NCBI RefSeq assembly: GCF_042850945.1
Contig: NZ_AP031496.1
Location: 1,798,001-1,862,000, forward strand
Length of the DNA: 64,000 bases
From: Halioxenophilus aromaticivorans
GTDB taxonomy: Bacteria > Pseudomonadota > Gammaproteobacteria > Pseudomonadales > Cellvibrionaceae
Direction: 5' to 3'
Both the position numbers and the translations under genes were made by a program. The notes below the pieces were generated by a model. It did no database searches and was not told the origin of the DNA. It was given only the letters and a program-made list of their open reading frames with translations. Below are positions 9,801-16,558 of the stretch, piece after piece; within the stretch, counting starts at the first letter, position 1, and each line of letters starts with the position of its first letter.

Positions 9801-11507
9801 GCTGCGTCTGCTACAAATTTAAGACTCGCTATAGTGGCTGAAGACCAAGTTAATGGTTTGCTGCCATCGGGCATTGCACTCACGTTGCCTGCCCCAGTAA
9901 CGATGGGTAGTGAAGATGCGGTTAGTCTGCCGGTGACTGTGGCGGTGGATAACACAGTGAGCCCGGCGGGCAGTTTTGTGCTGCGTTTACTAAGTGACGA
10001 ATCCGGAAACCAGGCCTTGGCAAAAGCCACAGTAAATTATCAATATGCTGCCAAACCCGGTGAGCCCCCGTTGCCAGATGCCTTCCCCGTAATTGATTTA
10101 GAAAATACGGTTACCGAAACCGGGGTAAATCGGGGCGATACAGTGATTGAAACGCTCACCATCAGCAATATAGGTTTGGCTACACTGGAGCAGGTGAAAT
10201 TAGCACTCATTGATTCTTCTGGGGCGGAAGTATCCAATGGTTGGGCCTATATTTCTTCACCCACTGATATTGGAACCATAGGCATTGGTGAGACTAGCCT
10301 AGTTGAAGTTGGCTTTGCGCCGAGCACCGCAATCGCGGAGGGCGTATATCAATACAAAGTCAGAATTAGCAGTGCTAACCACCCGGTTGCAGATGCATTA
10401 TTCGTGGTATCTGTAACGCAATCGGGCGTAGGTGGCGTGTTGTTTCGCTTATCAGACATTTATACCGCCACGTTAGATGAAAATGGAGAGCCTATCCCAG
10501 GTTTGGCCGGTGCGGAAATTCAATTGCAAAACGAAAGGGTGTTAACCATTGACCAAACCGCAACCACAGACGGCAATGGTGAAGCGCTATTCACGGGCCT
10601 TGCTAGCGGCTGGTATACCTTCAGGGCCGGCGCAAACAAACATGAACAAGCTGTGGGTCGCATTCAAATAAAACCTGGTATTACCCAAAGCGAAGAAGTC
10701 TTTTTGGACTACAACCTAATTACCGTTGATTGGTCGGTAACCGAGATCTCCATTGAAGACAGATATGAAATAACACTTACCGCAACGTTTGAAACCGACG
10801 TACCTGCGCCCGTAGTTGTAATTGAGCCAACAAGCGTAAACCTTCCGAAAATGGAACCCGGTGACGTGTTCAATGGAGAATTTACGATCACCAACTATGG
10901 CTTGATTCGCGCCGATAACGTAACCATGCCTTTCAATAGCTCCGATGGGTATTTCCGATACGAGGCTCTTATCGATATCCCTGATACGTTGGAAGCGAAG
11001 CAGAGAATAACCGTACCTTATCGCGTAGTCAGTTTGGCACCGCTGGACCCCGCCATAGCCGGTACCGGGGGTGGAGGTTTTTGCTATGGCCATAGTGAGT
11101 GCTTCGAAGAGTGTCATGATTACGAGTGTGCTAATGGGGTGGTTACCGGAGGCTGCAGTAGTATGTGCTTTAGTATCGCTTACGGTGATTGTGGTAATCC
11201 TAGTTCCTCTGGTGGTGGTGGTGGAGCTTCAGGTGGTGGCGGTGGTGGCATTATTGGTTACGGTCCTCGGTGGTTCCGGAGTGGCGTCGGCGGACCTGGT
11301 GGTCGTGGTAGTGGTGTCCCCGATTTTTCATTCCAGCCAGCTCCTAACCCTATAGACGATATCCCTTTCTGCCCGCCAGACTGTAAAGACGGTGAATGCT
11401 GTGATCAACCGGGCAACGGTGATTCCCCAGCCGGGGAGCCTCCGGAGGAGAAAGAACCACCTCCGTGTCCAGCTCCGGGCGGAGCACCAGCAGATGAATG
11501 TAATTAG
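1..11507 (+). CDS. Giant beta-helix / Ig-like / FN3 surface protein (5' partial)
   Basis: The frame is open from the first base, and the apparent GTG at position 30 lies inside a repeat that recurs 1,974 bp later, so the true start is upstream. Counting from position 30 there are 3,825 residues. Two near-identical units and one divergent unit of parallel beta-helix type (turn-rich Asn/Gly repeats, each closing near an NWWG motif at about 432, 2406 and 3939) are separated by Ig-like domains. After 4070 come Ig-like domains of the 'SGTKEA' kind, at least three FN3-like domains (5445-6300) with more near 6880-8400, CARDB-like segments (about 8675-9380 and 10090-10420) and a carboxypeptidase-regulatory-like fold (10430-10700). 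The last 150 residues are Gly- and Cys-rich. No membrane anchor is visible. I infer a secreted or cell-surface protein, perhaps a carbohydrate-binding adhesin; the function is unknown. Probably first visible gene of an operon with the RHS gene 51 bp downstream. Confidence 0.8.
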   Translation, partial: QSVQVNDNEVQGAERAGLVITQNNSETNSPPLIRGNRVFNNGSDGSYTGLSLSWDSNSQVPELSLNEVFNNSGYGIGVTSAGGVSVVYNSVYDNNTAGGTGSDVGHGLWLDAGGVARVHQNRIEGSTGYGLYNSSAVAVAADHNWWGSTITSEMASGNNPKNISGVYDIYDDGSKGAVSYLPWLAATVSISDAPISWVRLPTDGSELKGPNVLIEGSASAAAGIDRVEVSTDNGVTWQVADGTVNWTYAWAPTADGVYQLRSRVVTLDGQLEVASAGNAVTIDSSLPTTSGVLTGDETWSNTVQITGDITVPVGTTLTVEPGTTIQFQALSDDQGGGSESSRPELIVEGDLVALGTQAAPIVLTSNAASPAAGDWGGIHQNGGDVSLAYTTVQYSTVGLEYSAEGGVITSVSISDSTIADTTGAGITASASNSAVVTLDVQNTSLSNIGGTGIYGWSTTAGSLTATITDSQLQTVGGHGVDLSPQDSDSNTNLTVTVTGSTLGAIALDGFRFGSPNGYSRGLHSITAINNTLSNIGDNGIWVYYLDEVSLEDNDLSGVGEYGIYLFKYGSATEGDVTILGNSLDTSGRGGIYSYFVNTSSQHIASHLIDNNTVLNATGTGIYVYNQLYTEALSVSGNSVNGAASNGRGIDLIIQNYTQQSVQVNDNEVQGAERAGLVITQNNSETNSPPLIRGNRVFNNGSDGSYTGLSLSWDSNSQVPELSLNEVFNNSGYGIGVTSAGGVSVVYNSVYDNNTAGGTGSDVGHGLWLDAGGVARVHQNRIEGSTGYGLYNSSAVAVAADHNWWGSTITSEMASGNNPKNISGVYDIYDDGSKGAVSYLPWLAATVSISDAPISWVRLPTDGSELKGPNVLIEGSASAAAGIDRVEVSTDNGVTWQVADGTVNWTYAWAPTADGVYQLRSRVVTLDGQLEVASAGNAVTISNASTIITAGSLSEDQTWSETVNLSGDITVPAGITLTIEAGANIIIPSRSDSSFGGNNSNSTEIIVEGNLLINGTIANPVVLAPNQSPLNPGDWEGIRVSGNLDVNYADVEYAVNGITCIADGAVGFCNIENTTVTNSSENGVLLDALNGGQLTASIVANEFHTNAAFGVSGTVQNADSVLDVYLESNIVSSNAGGGIYLSAEDSGAMLLADVASNVIESNSSYGIYVVTRDYSASAIDIKDNEVANNVNANGITIYNSNRVGAESEHIIRGNNILGNRYNGILYYNENYSSVSPAISSNTVQNNLEAGMYIYNTSGINELLPGISANTITNNEIGLRIQPTAAISITNNELYDNSDFDLQNDSSFAINAQQNWWGIDTTNTLESGNHPRDINVIYDGYDAASLGTVDYSNWLNDFELPATPVIDPITTPVQSDSQLISGTKQAETGIQVNGVTVVPVDNATSWSATVNLAESLNNFSVTAINTIGLISEAENVLITRDTLPPRILSSSPADGASLNQSISKVLVSLYDVSTEVDMPVALSSASITRQGVVVTGSWAASGARLEFTPQQALQNGSYSVALTLTDSPLGNSASAEFAFTIDTVLPSAITVDPVLTPTNIQLLSLSGTKEANSSVWINDSQVVALDDSTLWSASYSLQAGSNSLVVESRDLAGNPSPAVEIEVVLDQTVPQVESVQPEDQSYLTSAPSSVIVVISDDLAGIDIEATIASASVSAAGGPIAGDWSATQSDQLEFIPLQQPLAEGDYTVALLVQDLAGNAQSFQSQFSYDATAPPTPTIDPVTSPTNSAMQTLSGTKEAGSGIRINGTDVITPNDGTSWSYQYALVNGLNTLSVTAYDLAANESAPIIVEIIYNDTSPPPVETLRVNANGTGQQISLDWSGYDESLHGDIAGYRIYIETALFTQVNSLDPVAELPAGTYNYTADNLVEGVDVYIAVVAFDSNGNQNVSATPVLATPADTAAPEDVTNTSLEVFDDHLLLSWEPSINSADDLTAYNVYIDGVGPVSLDPSVSQYDFTGLTTATAYQLRVSTVDDNGNESPGVTVDAATLLPNPEGLSASSLSGIIDLSWLPVAPTELVQHYAIYAEPTQFTTVEGLTPKLIVNANSTTSRVAGLTNNIEYFFAVTTVNIAGGERSNVATVSATPLADVGGPLLSNFSFNSTALVDGVTISGNGVLSVSASDDSGMSRVEFAVNGTTISVDTNGSDGYTASLVVSQFDDGAIILSATAYDSFANAATISVAAELDLLAPATPVITSPANNIVTNLTNITLEGTAEPASSVFVYRDTVQLAGPFAVNDSGQFTAQANLLEGPNNLSVAAQNRGGLSSRSAIVIVTSDSSLPEAPGSVDAQSQPLGEIILQWLPSTSDNVSGYDIYRAAAVFDDIGSATKINSTLVSATGYTDLPPADGQYYYAVVAVNEVGSSGPLSNLTSAVSDSTAPLATSISYTPLGMYDAATERFGVGIVEVAVEVSEPLLATPFLALTVSGGVPNNVVLSQASSQLYTGQFEITENNHSGIAYAVFSARDETGNRGTEVEAGESLLIDVQGPIAQGLTILPDGPIKNSSANPTVISFYFDLDAPLPTGEEPQITYLLSAPGRTESAAIPLVQESTLRWSGELTLPNDAGLNQVETLQFLFSAVDDLNNEGSVIEGLSTLQVYQGELPPLAIPENFTAEALPGGQVQLSWNAVEGAETYHIYRQAPGESSLSAYQRSAGEAYVDSPAVDGEYRYSLASIRTSNSDEALSGQSDEAIVTADRVAPSAPTGLALELLGSGVNAQWDVSADPDTVGYALYRGATAIGNVAGLAPIVEAIEENRTIDSLPLETEPYYAVTALDGAGNQSSPSNSAYVNTDLLPVANLEVTQLDNELPVISWSHTSASINLFNVHLDASGERINLTPGATSLTSFVDVGYDGGDRSYVVTAVDANGVSSIERILNLPDADITTADDIYIERGVMNRQSFVVQNNGNQLLENAVLQVDLGDRLHISESFSLVPGVTEQIDVILGGYDDLEVLPELTASLINTQTTGEISKTERTLSAITGDGQLTLEVEVIQLTRGGAGQVRLVVHNTSAVETDIVTARFAGTLDSDDIQVFLRDTDGNVLSVAPFKQLFGTRLFALADGTSVVRIPPGASFTSEPIEIQVPPSAPDDVEVEVNIAQIHYQFGTDQQVSLQGMSSTVDAALVDTPYNCTINSATPGSQLLVPNQSADVVITGTAVDAETQSAIGSVPVKLVIDNRGFERVVEIYANSDGVYSYTFTSQPGEAGQYSVSCIHPDLDAHPRQAEFAMQSIRLSPGNASINGYIDEVIEIPYEATSGVAASATNLRLAIVAEDQVNGLLPSGIALTLPAPVTMGSEDAVSLPVTVAVDNTVSPAGSFVLRLLSDESGNQALAKATVNYQYAAKPGEPPLPDAFPVIDLENTVTETGVNRGDTVIETLTISNIGLATLEQVKLALIDSSGAEVSNGWAYISSPTDIGTIGIGETSLVEVGFAPSTAIAEGVYQYKVRISSANHPVADALFVVSVTQSGVGGVLFRLSDIYTATLDENGEPIPGLAGAEIQLQNERVLTIDQTATTDGNGEALFTGLASGWYTFRAGANKHEQAVGRIQIKPGITQSEEVFLDYNLITVDWSVTEISIEDRYEITLTATFETDVPAPVVVIEPTSVNLPKMEPGDVFNGEFTITNYGLIRADNVTMPFNSSDGYFRYEALIDIPDTLEAKQRITVPYRVVSLAPLDPAIAGTGGGGFCYGHSECFEECHDYECANGVVTGGCSSMCFSIAYGDCGNPSSSGGGGGASGGGGGGIIGYGPRWFRSGVGGPGGRGSGVPDFSFQPAPNPIDDIPFCPPDCKDGECCDQPGNGDSPAGEPPEEKEPPPCPAPGGAPADECN
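1975..2822 (+). repeat. Downstream copy of 1,974-bp-period internal repeat
   Basis: Direct repeat of 1-848 at a fixed offset of 1,974 bp (658 codons), so the reading frame is kept. From about 2823 the sequence continues into a third, strongly diverged and more AT-rich beta-helix unit that shares only the domain pattern (for example 'GDITVP' followed by an IIVEG or LIVEG strand). The near-perfect copies point to recent duplication or gene conversion. Confidence 0.95.
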
Positions 11508-11558
11508 TGGTGTTTTGTCTACCACGCTTAAATTTAGGAAAGAAATTGGATTCTTAAA

Positions 11559-14500
11559 ATGATTTGTATTTCGAAGAAGTTATTTGAAATTGTAAACGTG
11601 ACTAAGAAATTGCCGTTCTTGATAAAAGTTCTCTGCTGCTTTGTGCTTCTAATCGCAAGCCAAAATACGATAGCGGGCTACCCAAATAGCTTTTCTGAAT
11701 CCCAGGATGATATCTACGTAAAAGTTATGGGTGGCTACGTTACGGTGAAACGTACCTTTTATGAGGGGCAGTGGCACTTTAATCGCAATTGGTCACCGTT
11801 AACAATACAGTACGATGCGTTAACTAACGAGCCATCAGAAATTCGCCGTTTTGATGCCGTCTATAAAATGGCGGACAGCTCTGGCAAAATTTTTAAAAAT
11901 ACACCACGTAAAACAATCCACCGATTATCGAACGGCTATTTGTGGGTCAATTTAGAAGGCAACTGGATTGAATACGACAACAACGGCCGAATCCTCGGCT
12001 ATGGCGATAAAAACAACGTCAAAGTAACGTTTAGTTTCGACTCAGAAGGCCGTATCTCCGGCGTATTTGATCACTTCGGCACGCAAGTATTCTGGTACAC
12101 CCATGACGCAGCAGGTAATTTAACGCAAGTAAAAGATACAACAGATCGCCAGGTGAGTTACGAATACAACGCCAGTAATCAACTTGAGGCAGTGATTGAT
12201 GTACGCGGCAATCGATGGGAGTACGATTACGGAGCTGCCGGTGGTGTGCCAGTAATTACAGCCATGACGGATCCGTTAGACCGCACCATTACCTACACCT
12301 ATAACGCGGCGGGTATGCTCAAAACCAAACGCTATGCGGATAATACCGGTATGAGCTACGGCTATCGCTATGGTGTTACGGCGGCCACCAAAGGCCAGGC
12401 GATTGTTACAGCTTTGTCGACATCGGGTAAAGAAGAAATTACTTATTACGATTCTATTACTGGTAGGGCGGTAAGAAAAGAAATTGGTGGTGTAACGATT
12501 TATACGCGTGCGTTCTCTTCTAGTGAAATCGCTACTACAGATAAAAATGGCAATACTACTGTGCGCACGCGTGATGGTTTGTATAACACAACTAAAATAA
12601 CCTATCCCGATAACTCTACAAAAAAATATAAATATACAACTATCAGTGTTTCGCTTGGCTTGGCTGCAAGTCCGGAGGTTAAAAGTAGCTTGTCTTTATT
12701 AAAAGAGTTTACTGACGAGAATGGTAATAAAACAACTTACGCATACGATACGCGGGGTAACCATATTTCAGTAGTAACTTCCAAAGGTACCAATATAGAG
12801 TCAACAATAGCATTCGTGAATGATTCCTTTGGCAATATAATTAAAAAGACCGAGGCTAGTGGCACCAATGATGCGGCCGTGTGGGCTACTATTTATAATG
12901 AATATGGAAGCCAAATAAAAATCACTGATCCCGAATCAGGAGAAATACAATTTATTTATGATGTAATGGGTAATCGTACAGTCTTAGTCGATGCTCAAGG
13001 TAATGAGTGGGTGAGTACTTATGACTCTGCTGGCAATCAGACGTCAAAGGTTAACCCGCTAGGAAACAGTTATAGCTATAAGTACGACGCTGCGGGTAAT
13101 AAAATAAAAATTACTGACCCTATCAATAATGCATGGGTCTATGTATTTGATGCCAGAGATAATGTGATTTCAGTTTCGGATTCAATGGGTTACACCCGGA
13201 CTTACAAATACAATGACGATAACCAAAGAATAGAGATAGAGGACGAGGAAGGGCATAAGATATATCGAAAATTTGATGCAATAAATAGGTTGGTGTCTGT
13301 CTCTGATGACTCTGGATACGGCGTTGAAAGGCGGTATGCAAATTTTAACACTCCAGGGGGTGGGGGGAGTGAACAGCCAACATCCTTCGTGCACCCTACC
13401 TTCGAACAAGAGTTGGTTTATGATTCTAGAAACAGATTGATTAAAGTGGCTGATATTGCTGATGGCAAGGAACGAAGAGAGATTTTCTATCACAGGGATC
13501 TTGTCGGAAATATCTTATCAATGGTGGATCCTAACGGCTATGCAACTCATTTCAATTATGATTCAAAAAATAGGATTACAAGTGAGATATCTCCGTCGTC
13601 AAGTGCCAGAAAATACTCTTACGATTGGCGTGGCAACAGGGTAGGTATTGAGGATCCTAATAATAATACCTACACGCTGGATTATAACAAAATGGGGCGT
13701 CTTATTCGCGAGAAAAACCCTTTGGGCCAGTCGTTTAGTTGGCAGTATAACAAGGCTGGTAGTTTAGTTAGTTACCAAGATCCTAAAGGCCAATATGTTG
13801 AATTATCGTATGATAATTCGTATCGCATTTTGAGAGAGGAATACTATGCCTCTGCAGGGGATGTTGATCCTATAGAGGTTGTAAATTATAAGTATGACCC
13901 TAGAGGGCTTTTAGTTTCTTGGGATGATGGTGTCAACAGTGGTAGATTCGAATATGATTCTCAGGGTCGGCGAACCCTGGAGTCTGTAAATTACGGCGCT
14001 GTCACATTTGAGCTTTCTTATACTTATTATAAAAACGGATTATTGCGTTCTTCGGTAGCACCTAATGGGTTGGTGACGAAGTTTATTTACGATAGTTCTA
14101 ATTTATTACAGACAGTTGATATTGCTGGATACGGGAATGTTACTGTAAGTAAGCGTGTCAATCGCTTACGCTCCGAAATAAAATATCCTGGCAATTTCTT
14201 ATCGAAACGCGAGTACGATAATTTTGAAAGGTTAAAAAATATTGAGGTATTAGATGTTTCTGGTAGTCGTGTTTTTCAACGTATTTACGATTACCTGCCT
14301 GACAATCAATTGTATAAGGAGTCTGGCGATGTTGAGATTGTATATGAATATGATCGGGATAAAAAACTAATTAGTGAGTCGAGAGGTGGAGCGCTGAAAC
14401 TAAATTATATGTATGACAAATCCGGTAATCGTATAGGTGTTGCCAATAATACACAAAGTTGGGTATATAACGAAAATAGTCAGCTAGTCAGAAATGATGA

Positions 14501-15563
14501 GAACGAGTATGAATACGATCTCAATGGCAGTTTGGTTCGGTCGGAGTCGAGTTCGGAAATAATAACTTATACCTATGATCATCGTAATAGGCTAATTAAA
14601 GTTGACAGTTCTGTGATAGGAGAAGTTGGTAAGTACAAGTATGATCCATTCGGTAGACGTATACAAAAACAAGTGGATGGGGAAATAACATATTTTGTCT
14701 ATTCAAAAAGAGGGCTGATTGCAGAAATTGATGAAGCGGGTAATTATAAAAAAATATATCAATATTGGCCTGGTTCACCTTGGGGCACTGACCCTTTGTT
14801 TAAATACACGCCGGAGGGAATCAATTTTTACATATCTAACAATATTGGAGCGCCGATTGCTCAACTTGATTCTTCGGGAGAAATTAGCTCATTATCAATG
14901 AGGGATGCATTTGGTGGCGCTTCAGAATCCGATGTTGATAACAATTTGGTTTTCCCTGGTCAGTACCATGATATAGAAACTGGGTTGAACTATAACTTTC
15001 ACAGGTACTATTCGTCGGATCTTGGGCGGTATATACAATCAGACCCTGTCAGATACTTTGGTGCATCAAACTTATATGCGTATTCAGATAATAATCCAAT
15101 TAATTCTTTTGACCCTTTGGGTTTGAAGCCCCGCTCGACTCACTCATCAAGAAATTCTCTTAATAAATGTCCACTTTGCGAGCCTGGTGAGAATGAAGAT
15201 GGGGAATATGTCGATAGCGCTGGAGAACAGTGGAATAAAAGGCCGGAATGGAAGACTAAATATCACCCAGGTAAAAATGTATATGAGAGGCCAGATCCGG
15301 ATCTGCCAGGTTCAGGATTTGAGTGTTCTTATGATAAAGATACAGGTTATCTCGATCCATACGATGGAACTTATAATTATGTCGCCCCGGACGGTATTAT
15401 TTCAGGCATTGTGCATTGGAATCCTGCCGGTTGGTGGGATGTATCTGACGTGTATGAACACGATAATGATGTGCCGGCTAAAGACCAATATATTCCAACT
15501 GACTTTATATATACGAATGACTCAGATGTTGATATGTACGATGCTGAAGATCTCGGTCGCTAA
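11559..15563 (+). CDS. RHS/YD-repeat protein with variable C-terminal tip
   Basis: 1,334 residues from the ATG at 11559. A GTG at 11598 would give a more standard signal peptide (KKLPFLIKVLCCFVLLIAS, cleaved near IAG), so the start is uncertain; AGGAAAG lies about 15 bases before the ATG. Residues about 140-1100 hold many YD repeats of the form YxYDxxGN. Residues about 1140-1189 are the conserved RHS-associated core (NFHRYYSSDLGRYIQSDP, ending NSFDPLGL). The last 145 residues are unrelated to the shell, as in polymorphic RHS toxins. RHS shells form a hollow beta-cocoon that encloses the C-terminal tip. There is no PAAR or VgrG domain, and the signal peptide suggests Sec export rather than type VI delivery. 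The first ~280 codons have the GC content of the flanking genes; from about 12400 the gene is visibly AT-rich. Confidence 0.88.
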   Translation: MICISKKLFEIVNVTKKLPFLIKVLCCFVLLIASQNTIAGYPNSFSESQDDIYVKVMGGYVTVKRTFYEGQWHFNRNWSPLTIQYDALTNEPSEIRRFDAVYKMADSSGKIFKNTPRKTIHRLSNGYLWVNLEGNWIEYDNNGRILGYGDKNNVKVTFSFDSEGRISGVFDHFGTQVFWYTHDAAGNLTQVKDTTDRQVSYEYNASNQLEAVIDVRGNRWEYDYGAAGGVPVITAMTDPLDRTITYTYNAAGMLKTKRYADNTGMSYGYRYGVTAATKGQAIVTALSTSGKEEITYYDSITGRAVRKEIGGVTIYTRAFSSSEIATTDKNGNTTVRTRDGLYNTTKITYPDNSTKKYKYTTISVSLGLAASPEVKSSLSLLKEFTDENGNKTTYAYDTRGNHISVVTSKGTNIESTIAFVNDSFGNIIKKTEASGTNDAAVWATIYNEYGSQIKITDPESGEIQFIYDVMGNRTVLVDAQGNEWVSTYDSAGNQTSKVNPLGNSYSYKYDAAGNKIKITDPINNAWVYVFDARDNVISVSDSMGYTRTYKYNDDNQRIEIEDEEGHKIYRKFDAINRLVSVSDDSGYGVERRYANFNTPGGGGSEQPTSFVHPTFEQELVYDSRNRLIKVADIADGKERREIFYHRDLVGNILSMVDPNGYATHFNYDSKNRITSEISPSSSARKYSYDWRGNRVGIEDPNNNTYTLDYNKMGRLIREKNPLGQSFSWQYNKAGSLVSYQDPKGQYVELSYDNSYRILREEYYASAGDVDPIEVVNYKYDPRGLLVSWDDGVNSGRFEYDSQGRRTLESVNYGAVTFELSYTYYKNGLLRSSVAPNGLVTKFIYDSSNLLQTVDIAGYGNVTVSKRVNRLRSEIKYPGNFLSKREYDNFERLKNIEVLDVSGSRVFQRIYDYLPDNQLYKESGDVEIVYEYDRDKKLISESRGGALKLNYMYDKSGNRIGVANNTQSWVYNENSQLVRNDENEYEYDLNGSLVRSESSSEIITYTYDHRNRLIKVDSSVIGEVGKYKYDPFGRRIQKQVDGEITYFVYSKRGLIAEIDEAGNYKKIYQYWPGSPWGTDPLFKYTPEGINFYISNNIGAPIAQLDSSGEISSLSMRDAFGGASESDVDNNLVFPGQYHDIETGLNYNFHRYYSSDLGRYIQSDPVRYFGASNLYAYSDNNPINSFDPLGLKPRSTHSSRNSLNKCPLCEPGENEDGEYVDSAGEQWNKRPEWKTKYHPGKNVYERPDPDLPGSGFECSYDKDTGYLDPYDGTYNYVAPDGIISGIVHWNPAGWWDVSDVYEHDNDVPAKDQYIPTDFIYTNDSDVDMYDAEDLGR
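15126..15563 (+). other. Variable C-terminal tip of the RHS protein
   Basis: About 145 residues after the DPLGL boundary. They contain a CPLC pair, 'KYHPGKNVYERPDPDLPGSG' and an acidic end rich in Asp and Tyr. I do not recognise a nuclease, deaminase or pore-forming motif. The GTYNYVAPDG stretch faintly resembles tails seen on other proteobacterial RHS proteins, which is a memory-based impression. No separate small immunity-type gene follows; the next gene is the transglutaminase-like protein. Confidence 0.6.
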
Positions 15564-15611
15564 TCTGTTTTTTAATGCGAATGTTGTGGTTGGTAAGGTG
15601 GTGGTAAAAAA

Positions 15612-16478
15612 ATGAAAAAAATCTTACTACACCAATTTGTTGGTAGCTTGACTTTAACCTTGGTCGTGCTTTGTGTTTTTTATGTTTTCTTAAAGGAATT
15701 TGGCAGTATTATATTGGGAAAGCGTGATTTAAGCCCGACGGGAGAAAAGAGGTTGGTACTAGATGACGTTAATAAATTGAATTTATACTATAAGTTTAGA
15801 TTGTCTAATAGGTCCAATAAGGTTTCAAATAATTTAACTTTTAATTTTTCTTTACCTGTCTTTGCTTCGGTAAATTTGGTGAGTATTGATTTAAACATAG
15901 CACCCTACGCAAATGAGATATTTGAATATCGTCATGAATTTTATGTTTTAACTGATCGTGGCAGAGAGGGATATGGCGAATTTCTCGGTATAGCAGGTCA
16001 TGGAGAAGAGTCGAAACGTAGGCTCCAAAGTATATTAAGGTCATTTACCCCTGATGAAGAGCCATTTTCAGAAAAAATATACCAATTTATTGTAAATTAT
16101 GTCGACCTGTCTGGTTTTCATGCAAGAGCTCGGGGAGCTTTCTATGCTTTAGACTCCGGCGAGGCCGATTGCACCGAGTATATGCAACTTTTCATAGCCC
16201 TAGCACGCACAGCAGGAATCCCCGCCAGAGGTGTTATCGGTTACGTCTACGACCGAGACACCAAAATCGACCCCAAGGATGCGCACAACTGGGCGGAATT
16301 TTGGGATGGCGAACGTTGGCGAGTGGCCGACCCACAGCGCGGTGTGTTTATGGAAAATGAAGACCACTATATCCCCTTTAAAATACTGGATGATGATGGC
16401 TCTTACGTTGGTGAAATGCCGCCTTTGTATTGGTTGGAAGGTGAAAATATTGAAGGTTTAGAGCTTCGGATGATTTAA
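15612..16478 (+). CDS. Membrane-anchored transglutaminase-like protein
   Basis: 288 residues. A single N-terminal hydrophobic segment (about residues 9-29) would anchor it in the inner membrane with the rest in the periplasm. The C-terminal half is a transglutaminase-like core. The likely catalytic triad is Cys187 in ADCTEYMQLFIALARTAGIP, His225 in DAHNWAEFWDG and Asp240 in WRVADPQRG. In bacteria this fold usually acts as a cysteine peptidase or amidase, less often as a crosslinker. It lies 48 bp after the RHS gene and 80 bp before the next surface protein, so it may process or crosslink one of them (inference). A purine-rich AAGGTGGTGG precedes the ATG. Composition changes inside the gene: the 60-base line at 15781 has 13 G+C, the line at 16201 has 34. 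Confidence 0.82.
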   Translation: MKKILLHQFVGSLTLTLVVLCVFYVFLKEFGSIILGKRDLSPTGEKRLVLDDVNKLNLYYKFRLSNRSNKVSNNLTFNFSLPVFASVNLVSIDLNIAPYANEIFEYRHEFYVLTDRGREGYGEFLGIAGHGEESKRRLQSILRSFTPDEEPFSEKIYQFIVNYVDLSGFHARARGAFYALDSGEADCTEYMQLFIALARTAGIPARGVIGYVYDRDTKIDPKDAHNWAEFWDGERWRVADPQRGVFMENEDHYIPFKILDDDGSYVGEMPPLYWLEGENIEGLELRMI

Positions 16479-16558
16479 ACAGCGCTGCTTACACAATTTG
16501 GAACTGGTTAATGGCAATTTTAAGTAAAAGAACAATCTACCAGAAGGATCTGGCTATT

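Noticed and set aside
10716..11117. 133-codon antisense frame within the giant gene
   Set aside because: No ribosome site, no similarity, and the sense strand has clear domain structure.
15187..15615. 142-codon frame overlapping the end of the RHS gene, considered as an immunity gene
   Set aside because: It lies in another frame of the RHS tip, is Met/Ile-rich without domain features, and has no ribosome site.
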